Assembly (NCBI GenBank): GCA_029582155.1
Contig: CM055898.1
Location: 25,707,339 to 25,771,338 of the forward strand
From: Panopea generosa
Taxonomy: Eukaryota; Mollusca; Bivalvia; Adapedonta; Hiatellidae
Direction: 5' to 3'
Length of the DNA stretch: 64,000 nt
A program made the position numbers and the translations under genes. The notes beneath the pieces are model-generated. The model was not told where the DNA came from. It saw nothing but the letters and a program-made list of their open reading frames with translations, and made no database searches. Within the stretch, counting starts at the first letter, position 1. Every line of letters starts with the position of its first letter. This document shows positions 37,590 to 51,075 of this stretch, piece by piece.

Positions 37590-38605
37590 TTAAAGCACTA
37601 AAAAAAATATAGGTCCCCATGCTTGTTTTTTTGCTATGACTATTTTTAAACTACACCGTTTTACATTTTTTAAAGAAAAAACAGCAAATTGGTGTAAGTT
37701 ATAAATCTTGTTTAATTTACTAACAACGTGATATATTTCAACAAAATATTGTTGTCACTCATGTAACAAAAGATAAAGTATCTAAAACAGAAAAAGTTAT
37801 GATGCTCTTTTGAGTTTCACATTTCATACATTAATTTTCATAAATTTCTACGATTATAGAATTGGCCGTTAACGATGTATTTTTACACTAATTTAAAAAT
37901 TAAAAAAGTTCTAACACGGAGAATTGTTTCATTCTTTCTACAAAGTGGCACCATAACAAACTATATCAGAAAATAAAATAAAAAATATATATGTCCCCCT
38001 GCTTGTTACTAAGTTACAGAGCTAAATGTAACCTCACTTTTCATAAAATGGCCATAAATGATGCATTTTGACACTAATTCAATAATAAAAAAAGTTCTAA
38101 TGCGGAGAATTGTTTCATTCTTTCTACAAAGAGGCATTATTACAAACTATATCAGAAAATAAAATAAAAAATACAGGTCACTATGCTTGTTACTAAGTTA
38201 CAGAGCTAAATATTACCTCCCTTTTCATAAAATTGCCGTAAATGATGCATTTTGACACTAATTCAATAATAAAAAAAGTTCTAATGCGGAGAATTGTTTC
38301 ATTCTTTCTACAAAGAGGCATTATTACAAACTCTATCAGAAAATAAAATAAAAAATACATGTCACCATGCTTGTGACAAAGTTACAGTGCTAAATGTTAC
38401 CTCCCCTTTTCATGAAATGACCGCAATCGATGCATATTCACACCAATTCAATAAAAAAAATGTTCTACGTGGAGAATTGTTTCATTCTTTCTACAAAGAA
38501 GCACAACAACAAACAATATCATGAAATAAAATAAAAAATACATGTCACCTTGCTTGTTACCAAGCTACAGTGCTAAATGTTTACTTCATAAAATGGCCTA
38601 AAATT
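37590..38605. repeat. ~184-bp tandem array, about 5.5 copies
   Basis: The landmark attctttctacaaag recurs at 37931, 38117, 38301 and 38484. The first unit (37600-37780) is the most diverged. The array starts within about 20 bp of the end of the polymerase relic. Confidence 0.93.
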
Positions 38606-38811
38606 GTCAAAATTGTGAAAATTATCTGTTGTAATTTTTATAAATGAAGTTTCATTGCAGAAGTAACTTTCATATTTCTAAATGATGCACTAAATAGCAA
38701 TTATAATATTTGTAATTTATAATGTAATTACTGTTAAATTGCTTTTATACATTTCATATATACTGGGTAATTGATGAACATCAATAGTTGTAAAAGTTTG
38801 AAATGTTAGAG

Positions 38812-38870
38812 GCCTAGTGGTAAAACCATGTACTGTCAATCAAGGTTGGATCACCAGTGACCTGCTACTC
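38812..38870 (+). repeat. Weak tRNA-like SINE head
   Basis: An A-box-like ggcctagtggtaaaac and a B-box-like ggttggatcacc at tRNA spacing. Two further B-box-like patches (gctcaaatcccc 39772, cagatttgatcctcc 39926) lie downstream on the same strand. Confidence 0.35.
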
Positions 38871-39419
38871 AACATAATATCTCAGTGTTTAATCTACGAG
38901 TACATTCAAGTCATTTTTTCTGGTTTTTATCTTGGCTATAGTAGTCGCACTGTCATCCATTATTATTACATTAACTTGAAATTTTTATTCCTGTACTGGG
39001 CTTCTTCCAACTTTAATCTTTGAATTGTCATTAAAATTTTTAGAACACTGCCTGGTGAACTGGTAGTGATTGTTCTTAATTTTTCATAATATGTGCATTT
39101 CCTAGTCTTCTGGAAAAACATCATATGTTTTTCGAATACTTTTTGTTAACATGGTCCCAGTATCTGATTTACTGTCACAATCCATTCTTCTGGCAACATA
39201 TATTGTAATAAATTGGCCTGGTCCTGGTGTACTACTTGACTGACTTCATCACTGAAAATTAAAGGAAGCTTATATGAGATAAAGAAATAAATGACAATGT
39301 TTGTCTGTATGTAAGCTTAATTTACATCATCACCATGTTCCCATTTGGGTGATACACCCAGAAGAGTGAACAGTTTAGACTTTTTAGGTTTGTGGGGGAT
39401 AGTGCAGGAAACAAATATC

Positions 39420-39605
39420 ATAGAAACCTAATCATGTGTTTCACCTGATTCTTTTGCTTGGTGTATAGCACCATCATAAAAGTCCTCAGTTTAAAGTCCC
39501 ATCTGAATGACAGTTAGCACTGTAAGTTAGCCAGCCTCAGGTATCAAACTCTCAACCCTGAGCTAGAAATATCGTGCTTTACTGACTGAGCTCATCGGTC
39601 TGGGT
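39420..39605 (-). repeat. tRNA-like SINE
   Basis: On the minus strand, gatgagctcagtcagtaaag (A-box region, 39595 leftward) and ggttgagagtttgatacc (B-box region, about 39560 leftward) are followed by a body without coding capacity. Confidence 0.5.
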
Positions 39606-40639
39606 ATAGTTTGACAACTCAAGGGCTATAACTGAGCAGCAATTCCTGTTATGATATCTATGTTCAATCCATTGAACAAAATCTTATGGTTATAAACTTG
39701 CATACATGTATGTGGACATTTTTTTACTGAATGAAACTGTTATGTTATGTAACAAGCAGTCAAGGGGTTGCAAGCTCAAATCCCCACTTGGCCAGTCTCT
39801 GTGATGATTTAAATATATGCAAATTCCAACATTGTGTCTCATGTTCATTCATCTTTAATCACTGATTCAAGTGGGAAAGTTGTCAGTTATTTGCACAGAT
39901 ATGGGGTGTGCCAAACAAGTAGTCACAGATTTGATCCTCCTCAGTCCATCTGTTGTGCTCATGATTTTTTTGTTGTAATCCATAGTAGAAATAAGTTGAA
40001 ATGGTTAAATTACATTAATAATTACCATTGAATTGATAATATTGTACACATTGGTTAAGTGTAAGTCGTGTGCATTGATGAGCGTAGTACAGTTGTATTA
40101 TTGCTCGTTAAGCATAATGATGTTATCGGTGATTGACGCAGAACTATATTGTTATGAGCGGTTGTTAGGTTTGCAGATGTTAGTCGAAGTGATTATAAAA
40201 AATCTGCTATAAGAAGTCATGTTAGCTTTGTGGGTGGTTGCTAAAACACCCACATATTATTGCTCCTTATACCTCGTAGTCGGAGCCCCTGAGCCACCAA
40301 TAAATTGGTAATAGGTCATAGAACCACGCTATATATATTATACAAATCCGAAGCAAATATAATATAAGATCAATAAAGTTACTTAATGTAGTAATATGGC
40401 ATATAGCATAGCTTTTGTTTTCTACGAAGTTATCGTATTTTATGTTTTCGAAACATTCTTCTAGGTGTACAAAAAAAACAGCAGAAAGTATAGTCAGTAA
40501 AATTAATTATAAAATATAAATTATCCAATTATTCTTAGGCTAACTTAGACAGATTATATTACCTATTTTAACTTATTATCTAAATGTAAATTTAGTGGCA
40601 ATAACAATGTTAAACTAAACGTTATATCTAACTAGGAGA

Positions 40640-41850
40640 ACAAAATAACACGCAAATAGAACAAGAGATGCGGGACATGTTTCTGGGTGTCAAACGATTT
40701 TATTCTTATACCTATAGCAGACATGTACATGTAGAATCTAACTATAACCCTATTGAAGCACTCATGAGACAACATTTTCTGCTGCTAAAACCGACTGAAA
40801 CGTATGTTGTTACAGTTACAGAAATGTGGCATTGAAGTCAAACATGTTGTCCAAAAGAGCATCCCGGTTACAGAGACACTTTCCAGAAATGCTTTACATA
40901 TACATACCTAGAATTGCTCGACAGCAGATGTGCATGTTCATACTATAAAAAAAAAATATAGTATAAACTTAAGCGACAAAAAAAATGCTAAAATGTAAAG
41001 ATGCAAAAGACAATGATACACAGTGATGTACCATTAAACGAGTCATACATGATAAATTTAAGAAAGTACTGTCCATCCATGGTTCTTGAATACTGGAACC
41101 ACAGAGACGAGTTGACTGTAATTGATGACATCATCTTTAAAGGTGAAAAAATGTAAATGCACACAGCTTACGTAAATAAATGATACAAGCAGTACATATA
41201 GGTAGTACGAGTGTTGATAAATGCACACAGCGTGCACGTGACGTGATGTTTTGGACTAACGTGACCGAAAAAATAATTAAACTCGTTTTGCAGTGTGACA
41301 CTTCCCTCACACACAGATATTCAAACACGAAGGAACCAATTAAACCATGCCTAATACCTGACCATGTATGGCAAGTTGTTGCCACTGATACTATCAAAAC
41401 TGACAGCGTTAACTGTTAAGTAACAGATGATAACTGTATTCTTAGAATTGGACAAACTGCCTGAAACAATATGTGTGACAGTAATTCATAGTAAACTGAA
41501 AGCTAATATTGCACGACACGGCATTTGCTAAAGGTTTGTAAGCGACAATGCTCCCCAAATTTTCATCCGAACAATTCGCAAATTTTGCACGCGAATTGAG
41601 GATTTCAGCATACTGACTCCTGTCTATTATATGCCAAGTCTAATAGTCTTGCGAAATAGTCGAACGTATACTGCGCAAATCTATTAATGACAATAAGAAC
41701 TTATAGTTGGCTATACTAGAGAATAGAAATACCCCATCAGACAGTGAATATTAAACATCACAGTTATGGATGGACGTTTAAGATTGGTCCTACTCACAAC
41801 ACAACCACACCTTTAATTCAAAGAAATACATAGCGAACTGTCGTTTAACA
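40640..41850 (+). mobile_element. Ty3/Gypsy pol relic, RNase H to integrase
   Basis: The frame from about 40659 reads EQEMRDMFLGVKRF, then SRHVHVESNYNPIEALMR, the C-terminal RNase H region of Ty3/Gypsy pol, ending at a stop near 40840. From 41085 comes YWNHRDELTVID, then HIGSTSVDKC..RARDVMFW (41195-41250), the H2C2 zinc-binding N terminus of integrase, and PDHVWQVVATD at the start of the catalytic core. A shifted SDNAPQIF (41545) marks the second catalytic Asp. Frameshifts and stops are frequent. Protease, reverse transcriptase and LTRs were not recognised, so this is a truncated dead copy. Confidence 0.85.
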
Positions 41851-41939
41851 CCGGTGTGAGATCTGGCAGAAATAAACATTAATTTGTTTTTATTTTATAA
41901 AATGTAATACGTATGCAAATAATATATAAAAGAGTGTTA

Positions 41940-42660
41940 CAGTAACTAGATTAAAGACTTGCCGCAGAGCAGATATTATCCAACAGAGCTGTAACAAGAT
42001 AAAAGACTTGCCGCAAAAGCAAATGTTATCTATCAGCGCAGTAACTACATGTAGATAAAAGACTTGCCACAGACAAAATATTATCTACCTGCGCTGTAAC
42101 ATGATTAAAGATTTGCTGCAGAGCAAATAGTACCTACCAGTGCTGTAGCTAGATGAAAGACTAGCCACAGACCAAATATTATCTACCAACGCTGTAGCTT
42201 GATAAATGATTTTCCGTAGAGCAAATAGTATCTACCAGCGCTGTAACTAGACAAAAGACTTGCCGCAGAGCTAATAATATCTATCAAAGCTGTAAATGTA
42301 TAAAAGACTTGCCGCAGAGCATATATTTTCTTCCAGGGTTGTAACTAGATAAAAGATTTGCCGCAGAGCAAATATTATCTACCAGCGATGTAACTAGATA
42401 ATAAAACTTGCCACAAATTAAATATTAGCTACCAGCGCTGTAATTAGATAAAATACTTGCCGCAAAGCAAATATTATCTACCAGCGCTGTAATTAGATAA
42501 AAAGAGTTGTCGCAGAGCGAATATTATCTACCAGAGGTGTAATTAGATAAAAAATCTGCCGCAGAGCAAATATTATCTATCAGAGGTGTAACTAGATAAA
42601 AAATTTACCGCAGAGCAAATATTTTCTTCCAGCGCTGTAATAAGATAAAATATTTTAATC
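41940..42660. repeat. 49-bp minisatellite, 14-15 copies
   Basis: Units carry the landmarks gacttgccgcagagc and tattatctaccagcgctgta. The period is 49 (41961, 42010 and on), with substitutions in most units. It lies between two Gypsy integrase relics. Confidence 0.96.
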
Positions 42661-44050
42661 AAGGACATTAATTTCATTTAACGATTTTAATATAAGTTGA
42701 TGCTTGTTCAATGCTATATATTTTTTTTCTAATATAACAACTTATTAAAAGAAGATATTCCAGCAAGCTTTTATGAAATAAACTAGAACCGCCCAAGGCA
42801 AGTGAGCTGTGTACAGTAAATAATTAGCAACCAACACACTTGATTTTTATATTTCATTAAAATACATGGTGTACAATAAATTATAAAAGCCATTCAAACA
42901 TTTCAGAATCTACGACTGCTGTGATGTGAAAGTCAGTTCAAATAGTAGAACTATACTATTGATTGATAAATCCTTATGTCCTAAGCATATAAGTTTTATT
43001 TTATTTTCGAACATAACGGTTAAATTAGAAGACAGTTATGGTCGATAACGCAAATATTATATTCAAACAATATGACATTAACACATACAAGCCGTCAGTA
43101 CGTTTAAAGCAGAGCAAAATACGTATAATATATGGGTAACAGTTTGCATTTAAACTAAAAAAGGTTTGTAATAATACAAAAACATCGTGTTGTGTGTTTG
43201 TGCTGAAGATATCAATTTTCTTTCTGTACAAAAAAAATCTAGGGTGTAAATTTGTTGAAATTTAATAAAATAGAGAAATGATTTATTCATGCTTTGGAAA
43301 GAACGCCAGGGATAATTTAGTCAAATCATATTACTTAACTTCGTTTCAAAACGTAAATTTATTGCCATAAATATGTAATATCAGGCAAGGAACGATATCT
43401 CCCTTTCGTCGTATCCGATTACGCATACACCATACATCAAGTATGATATACTGGTATGATTCTTTGAGGTATTGCATATAATATATTGTTACATCTATGA
43501 AATGTTTTGCCCTGCCGGTAATGGGTAGACGATAGTGATTGACACTTGGTGTAAATTTCAGCAAGTAAATAACAGTATATACACTTTCATTTAATCATAT
43601 AAGTGTAACAGAAGAAACACTTGTAGTTGAAGAAAATACATCGAATGTTCAAAGATATACACTATAGTAATATAGTACAGAGTTGCACAGTCACTGCAAA
43701 TTAACAAACTTGTTCGAAGTTGTAATTATTCCTGTTTGAAGTTAGAATGATAAGAAGTTAGTTAGAAGTCCTGCTTAAGCATAAGTGCTATGCACGTCTG
43801 TAGAGTCCATGCGTCGCGCTTAGCTGCTGAAACTGCTGCATTACTTAAGAACTACACTATGAATGATAAATCAAGTGTTTAATGCGTTTGAAGAAATTAC
43901 CATGTTACTAGCACATGTGACCTATAGTAACCAATTAAAAACAATATTTTTGGTGTGTCTTTTTAATCCCCTAGTAACGAATTTTGAATGGATAATAACC
44001 GCATGAATTAGGTGTAAAGCTGATTGCTTTAAAACAAGAAAACATAAGTT
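42661..44050. other. No gene recognised
   Basis: AT-rich; two 68-72 codon minus-strand frames lack domains. Confidence 0.5.
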
Positions 44051-44059
44051 AATAAAGTT

Positions 44060-44500
44060 GTCGTGATGAAGATAAAGGTTAAAGTTTGCGTAAATTAATG
44101 ATAGAAGCAGTACATGTAGGTAATATGAGAGATAAATGTACTAAGCGTGCACGTGACCTGGTATGACAAAACGTTGACCGAATTTTTTGCAGTTTGACAC
44201 TTGCCTCTTACATAGAAAATCAAACGCGAAGGAACCAATGAATAACCTAATACCTGGCCATGCATGGCAAGTTGTTACCACTGACAAGTGCACACTTGAC
44301 AACGTGGATTTTTAAGTCACAGCTGATTACTTTATTCTTTGTACTTGACAAACCTCCTGACACAAAAAGTTTTACAGTAATTCGCAAACTAAAGAATAAT
44401 ATTGCAAGACACGGCATTTGGTAAAAGTTGGTGCGCGACATTTCTACCTAATTTTCATCCGAGCAATTCGCAAATGAGGATTTCACTTTTCTACCTCTTT
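44060..44500 (+). mobile_element. Second Ty3/Gypsy integrase relic
   Basis: Aligns with 41170-41620: aatgatagaagcagtacatgtaggta parallels 41178, aagcgtgcacgtgac parallels 41229, ccatgcatggcaagttgtt parallels 41363, and gacacggcatttg parallels 41516. It is more degenerate than the first copy and keeps only the zinc-binding and early core region. Confidence 0.8.
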
Positions 44501-45249
44501 AACGATGTTGTGGAAAAAAATCCAGGTAAATTTCCTTTAAATTAAGCGTTAGTCAGTCGTATTTAATTCAGAGATAAAGCAAGTATAGCATTATTTAAAA
44601 TAAATGCAATAACGATTACTTGCCAAGAGCATTTGTTGGGTTGTTGATATCAAAAGAGGAAGTATAATTCATAGACTAAGCCTAGTTATATCGCGTGTTT
44701 GTACATGAAATCGTCAAGCTAAATGTCGGATACATAACAAGTGTAGTACAACCGGTTATACACATACATACAATACATTTTTTCATGTTCGTACCATTTT
44801 AGATATCTTTAAATATTATATCTATGTAACTTCTTGCTACAATCATGCTGCTAGTCAGCGTAAATGGTTTAATAAAGAAAAAAATGATGTCAATTATTGA
44901 AAGGCAAATTTTAGTTTAAGTTAGTTTGATGCAGGCTCTAATATTGTATACTTGGGTCAAGATATTGTATTTTATTTGTACACTTTAGAACGGCATAATC
45001 AGTAAGTTCTACCCTTTAAATTCGATAAATAAACTGGTACATTTGTAATATTTAGCATAACTTTTGGATCACAAATAATGCAAAATACAGTTGATTATTA
45101 AAGACGTGTATTTAAACGCCGATGTTTAAATTAGACCTGACACGCTGAATAACGTAAACGAACTCAGTTACATTCGGAAACGTTCGTTCCGGGCACCATC
45201 GATTTAACCAGAGTAAAGTTTAAATTTATACGGAATATATTGTTATATT

Positions 45250-45305
45250 CCTGCATGGCGCAGTGGTTACATCTATGGTTCGATCCGGTTTCGAATCTCG
45301 TGATA
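45250..45305 (+). repeat. tRNA-like fragment
   Basis: A-box-like catggcgcagtggttaca and B-box-like ggtttcgaatctcg with shortened spacing, followed by an A-run. Confidence 0.4.
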
Positions 45306-45480
45306 AAAAAATATTTTTATTTTGTTTATTTTCCTAGCAACACTATTATCGTCCTACATTGCTCCAGAAACGGCTTCTTACATCCAAATAGAAATATATA
45401 ATCCAACAAACATTTCACGTTTAAGATACGTATCTGACATTATTAATTAATGGAAAGCCAAGAGAATTCACGATAATCTG

Positions 45481-47990
45481 TGTTTTTCATAAACAAGTTG
45501 TTTCTTTCTTTATAGAACAGAACAGATCATATATTTTATTTCGACTTAAGCATACACAGCTCATCATCATACAAAGTACAATTAACCAATGCATGCGTAA
45601 ATACAAATAAACATATACATATATATATATCAAGTTAACCAAATCATTAAATTCCTCAATTTTAAACCCTTTTTGACAGGAAATTGTATGCTTTATTAAC
45701 AATGGTTTCTTATTTGAATTCAAAAGATTAATCAATTTAAAAACACTTGGTTTAAAATAGTATTTTGGAATGTATGCTTTCCTTAAATCCTTAAATCGGC
45801 ATAGAAAGAACATAACAAAATAATATGTTATTCTTCCTCTATATCGGCTAAGGTACATAATGAGCATTTCCTCTGACTTCTTTCAATATTCATATGTTTA
45901 ACCGTTTCAATGAATAGTTTATGAGATGACAATCTTATTTTTGCAATAATATTTCTATATTTGGTGTAATCTAACAAAGATAATAAGACCTTTCAAAAGT
46001 TATCTTTATTTCGCTATATAAATACAACGACGAACATAATGCCATACTTGCACGCCATTGTGTAATATATATGTCTCTCAGACGGTTTGTTAAAACTGGT
46101 ATAAAACTATTTATATTAACTGATTCTGGATATAACCGAATTTCGTGAAAACCAGTGTTTTTTATAATATCTCTAACCCTAGACGACCAATTGATGATAC
46201 GATTGTTGTTATCAATTTCTTTCCTCTGGTTGTATACAATAGAGTTTATAATACAATTTTTGTTTTTATTTTTATATAGTTTTAACCAATACTTAACTAT
46301 TCTTACATATCTTGTAATATATAATGGGAACCTACCAAGTTCAGAGTATATTGATAAAGTGTTTGTTGACATTTTCACATTCATTAACCATTCACAAAGC
46401 TTTTTATGAACAGTTTCCAAATTTTCTGCTTTAATGTGGCCCCACACTTCACAGCTTTAGTTTAAAATAGACAAAACATATGAATCAAACAGGTTAAACA
46501 TGATATCTACGGGACCTTCTTATTTCTAGTTATACTGAACAAAGAGTTCAATGTGCTTAGCGCTTTTCCTTTAAAAATATTGGTAGTTGGCATGAACGAA
46601 CCCTTCCAGACATGACTACACCTAAATAGTTAACTTGTTACTACTTCAAGAATTTTGCCTGCGTATGTCCATATGTGTTCCATGTTAATATTTCCACCTT
46701 TTTTAAATACCACTATTTTTGTCTTGTCAATGTTGACGTTTAGATTCCAATTCGTGTAGTAATTTTCTAAATTAGTTTTAAAATCTTGCAACCCCTCTCT
46801 TGTTAACGAGCACAGCGCGTCGTTATCAGCAAAGACGATAAATAGAAATCTGCTTCAACGTGATTCCAGCATCAAGATTATGTTGTAAATAATGCTCAAT
46901 GTCATTAATGAATAGTGATACATTATAAGCGAAGTTATCTCTCCTTGAAACAATCCCTTTTCATTGTTAAAAAAGTCTGATAAATAACTCAAATGTTTTG
47001 CACACAGTTTCACCTCATCAAATATGGATCTGATTAATGAGAATAATTTACCATCTATCCCAGATATAATTAATTTGAACCATAAACTATTTCAGTCAAT
47101 TAAATCATAGGCTTTTTTGAAATCCACAAAACAACAGAATAATTTATATTTACTGCTAAGTTGCTTTTTCAATCAGTGAATTCAGAATAAACAAAGCATC
47201 CACCGTACTATAATTGGGTTTAAACCCAAACTGAGCGTCGGCCAATATATCATTTTCGGCTGCCCACTTTTTTAATCGCTCATAGATTATAACAGTGAAA
47301 AACTTGGCTGTTATAGTTATCCCTCTATAATTATTTGGGTCCACTGTTGTCCCCTTTTTAAATAGTGATATAATGACACCAGTTGACCAACTACGTGGAA
47401 ACTATCAAATTTTATCAAATGAACATGATTTCTTGTTAAACGTTTCGATCCAGTTATAATCATCAACAGTAATCGGCAGATCGAGCTCCGTAAACGTTGA
47501 TTCATGAGTACAGTTATTACAAAATTCTCTTACAAATTTAAATACATTCCTCGTTTTCATGATGATTCGACTCTACCGTTTTGTTTTTAAAATAAGCGTA
47601 GAATTCGTCATTCGATATGTGATCGCCGCTTAGATGTTTTTTGTTTAAATAGTTTCCAGAACTCATATGGACTTCTACATCTCATGTCATTCATTTTATT
47701 ACCTTCTATTAAATTCATTTTTACATATTCGACAATAGTATTTATAGTCTTCTTTCGGTCTATATACCTCACGTCTAGTTTCATCGATTTTTTTACATTA
47801 GTATTACAAATAGCCTGTTTGTACATTTCATATTTATGTTTACATTCATCATTATACCATATATGTTTATTCTGCTCTTTTGATAAGAAGATAAGAAATG
47901 CGTACCGTTTATAGTTAAATTTTTGGCCGTTGCGTAAGCACTGGTTATAGCCGTTATTTGAAGTCACCCATCGCATTTACTAAAAACCTA
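45481..47990 (-). mobile_element. LINE reverse transcriptase part, dead
   Basis: Right to left: a linker with HIWYNDECKHKYEMYK and SPYEFWKLFKQK (47976-47608); the RT start NNYRGITI and WAAENDILADAQFGFKP (47344-47156); the catalytic box FVDFKKAYDLID (about 47130); FFNNEKGLFQGE (about 46965); and a FAD-box piece FADNDALCS (about 46835), out of frame with what follows. The C-terminal part (46447-45490) holds RIINWSSRVRDII and RFKDLRKAYIPKYY, ending near the gatgatgagctgtgtatg..cgaaataaa tail. Several frameshifts and stops. The motif style is that of a CR1/Jockey-related clade rather than the L1-like element at 31.7 kb. Its endonuclease seems to lie at 51076-51425. Confidence 0.88.
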
Positions 47991-48373
47991 ACAACTCAGC
48001 TGAGAGGAATTCAATCTACTCAGCTGATAAAAAAGTAGTTCTATCGAATATGTTTGAAAATTGAATTGAATTTATTTAGCTTTAAATCAATTGTATCATA
48101 GATTTAATGATAAACCTCGTCAATTAATCTATATATGCTCACAGCAATAATTTTTAAAAACATTTTTTTCGCAAATATGTCGATTATTTGGTAGTCTGTC
48201 CCATTCCTGATATTTCCCATGCCTGTCCAAAAATTCATAGCTATTCAACGCTTACCAAACTTTGACGTCATTCAACTGACCAATCAAAGTGCTCAAATCC
48301 CATTCCTAGTTTACGGACCCAATCGGGAGAGCTGGATCCGCTCTACAGACTAGTTATTTGGCGTGTAATGTAG

Positions 48374-49318
48374 CAAAACAGTCAAATTCAAGGTAAACTT
48401 TAAAAATCTTCTTATTATCATAGGAAGCACTGTGAAACAATTAGTGAGCATGATTATGGACGCCTATGGGTCCTTTATAAATAATGTGAATTGCATGCCC
48501 CTGGGTCTCATAGTTTGGCCCTGGGAGTAGGGCCTACTTGACTAAATCTTTATAAGAGAACATGACAAAAACTGTTATATTTAATGACTGAATAGATTTA
48601 TTTCAATGTTTTTGGTGTGATTTGTTGTTGCTGACATGACGGTTAATACCTATGTGAATTTCATGGTCCCGACCCCCCATTAGGTCTTAGGGGCGGGGCC
48701 AAAACAGTCAAATTCAAGGTAAACTTAAAAAATCTTTTTATAATAATAGGGAGCACTCAAAAACGAATTGTGAGCATTGTTATGGACACCTATGGGTCCT
48801 TTATACAAAAAGTGAATTTCATGCCCTTGGGTCTCAAGGATTGGCCCTAGGGGTGGGGCCAAGTTTACTTAATCTATATTAGAGAAAAATACAAAAACCG
48901 TCATTTCATATGACTGAATACTCATTTGAATGGATTTTGGTGTAATTTGTTGTTGCTAACATGACGATTTGTTGTTGCTTACATGCCCCCCCCCCCCCCC
49001 CCCCTTCACCTAACCTTTGGCCAGGGCCAAAACAGTCAATTTCAAGGTAAAATCTGATTATTATCATTTATAATAGGATGTGCTGGAAAACAAACTGTAA
49101 GCTTAATTAGTGGGGCACAATGAAAATTGTGAATTTCTTGCCCCTGGGTCTCACGGTTTGACCCTTAGGATGGGTACTACTTTACTAAATTTATATTAGA
49201 GAAAATAATGTGATTTGTTGATGCAAATATGACATTCGAAATCCATGTTTGAATTTTTGCCGCTTCCCGAAGGACAGAAGTTGGAAAACAGATTCAAATA
49301 GCTTTATGTCATCAAGGA
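48374..49318. repeat. ~327-bp tandem units, 3 copies
   Basis: The landmark aaaacagtcaa recurs at 48374, 48701 and 49029; each unit also has cctatgggtcctttata-like and tgcccctgggtctca blocks. The third unit is followed by caggtgaccgttaaagcc and catgggcctcttg (49325-49352), which looks like an element edge. Confidence 0.9.
48986..49004. repeat. Poly-C run of 19
   Basis: Homopolymer inside the second 327-bp unit; length unreliable. Confidence 0.85.
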
Positions 49319-49354
49319 TAATCAGGTGACCGTTAAAGCCCATGGGCCTCTTGT

Positions 49355-50550
49355 TAGCTCTACTGGCCATCTGCGATGGCGCGTTGTCTGTCGTCCATTA
49401 GCAGCACTTTCTCTGAAACCACTAGGGGAAACTTGATTATAATACACATTAATAAAAAATAATATGAAACTGATATTGCATATATTTTCACAGAAGCATT
49501 GTTTGGTCAAGAAGATTCAGATTTGTTAAAATGATTGGATTCCACTGTCTGAAGGGGTCAGGAGGGGCCCCAAAAGGGAAAAATTGGGAATTTCAAAAAT
49601 CTTTCTCTTGAGAATCAGTCAGTCAAATTTGTTCATATTTGACATAAATTATCACTATGATAAGGGGTTAAAATCAAGATAAGAATAAAGGAGCTAGTAT
49701 TTATAGGGGTTATGTGAGGGGACTTGGAGTTTTACATAGGGATACAATGGGAAATGGAAAAGGGAAAATTCTCTTTTTTTCACCCATTTGTGCAAAAATA
49801 TTATTCAGTTTGAGTTCTGAAGCATCATCTAGGATATAATTTCCATAAGGGGTCAGGTGGGGTCACAAAAAGCTTAAATTTGAAATTTTTCAACAATCGT
49901 CTTCTCTACAACCGGTCAATCAAATTCGTTTATATTTAATATGAATTATACCTATAAATAGGGGTTTGAAGTTTGTACAAATCAAGGGGCTAGTATTCAT
50001 AGGGGCCCTGTTAGGGGACTTTGAGTTTTACATAGGAAGTCTATGGGAAAACGGAAAATTAACTTTTTTTTTCATCCATTTGTGCAGAATTATTATTCAG
50101 TTTGATTTCTGAAGCTTCACCTAGTTAAAGCAAATAATATGTGGTTCAATAAGCAGGATTTAATTTTCATAAGGGGCCAGGTGGGATCTTAAAAGGATTC
50201 AAATTGAATATTATCAAAAATCTTCTTCTCAACGACTGGTCAGTAAAATCAGATTATATTTTATATAAAAGTGTCCATATGGGTAGAGGATTTGAAGTTT
50301 TTACAAATCATTGGGGCTGAAATGGCAATTTTGCAAAACAATTTTTGAATTTGAGATTTAAACCATTGTGTAGAATTAGCAAATTTTTTTTTGTTACATA
50401 AGGACGATTGAAAATTCCCTAAGAAGCCGGAGGGACCCAAAAAGAGTTGATTTTGTGAAATTTCAAAAACTGATTAGTCGAATTTGTTACATAAAACAAC
50501 AACCACTATTTACAATCACAGTGTCCACAAACCCTCTTGGGCCTCTTGAT
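49355..50550. repeat. Composite element with ~300-bp internal units
   Basis: Internal units begin at the aaggggtcagg-like landmark near 49553, 49847, 50171 and, partially, 50421. Each has a caaaaatctt..tc.tctc block and a tttgagttttacataggaagt-like block. Both ends carry gggcctcttg (49343 and 50540). Confidence 0.8.
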
Positions 50551-51075
50551 TTTTTAAGTTTCAAAAATCTCCGACGACAGTACATGGGCAAGATAGTTGG
50601 GGATGTAGCATCATCTCATAATATGTCCTCTGTGGTCAGTTTTTGAATGCATTTTGACAAAACTTTCACTGTAGTAGAGATATCACAATCTGAAATGATG
50701 TCATAACTGTAGACTGAAAGTGTTAGACAAAAAGAGTGTTTGTGCCTAGAAAACAAATTGTTCAACCATTTGTTGTTGCTGTACTGTTAGAAATAAATTC
50801 AATAATAAGGTAAAAAAGGGAAAAAATAAAAACACATTTCCTTATTATACTTTCTTCGTGAACCTTCAATAAATATTTCCCTGTAAAAACATGCACCGGC
50901 CACCAGTACTTCAAGTACTTTGATTCACTTTTGTGCTTAGGATCTCGCTTTATTTATTAACTTATACATCCGTGTCCTCGCCTAGGTTTATTTCGTCTTC
51001 CAAGCTACTCTCGAGATTACGATTACCGGAAATGACGTACAAACTGTTCTTTTTGTAAAACTTTCTCGTAGAATT

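Noticed and set aside
40060-40400. Possible Gypsy LTR upstream of the pol relic
   Set aside because: Contains AATAAA and TATA-like strings, but no matching second copy, terminal tg..ca pair or primer-binding site could be shown.
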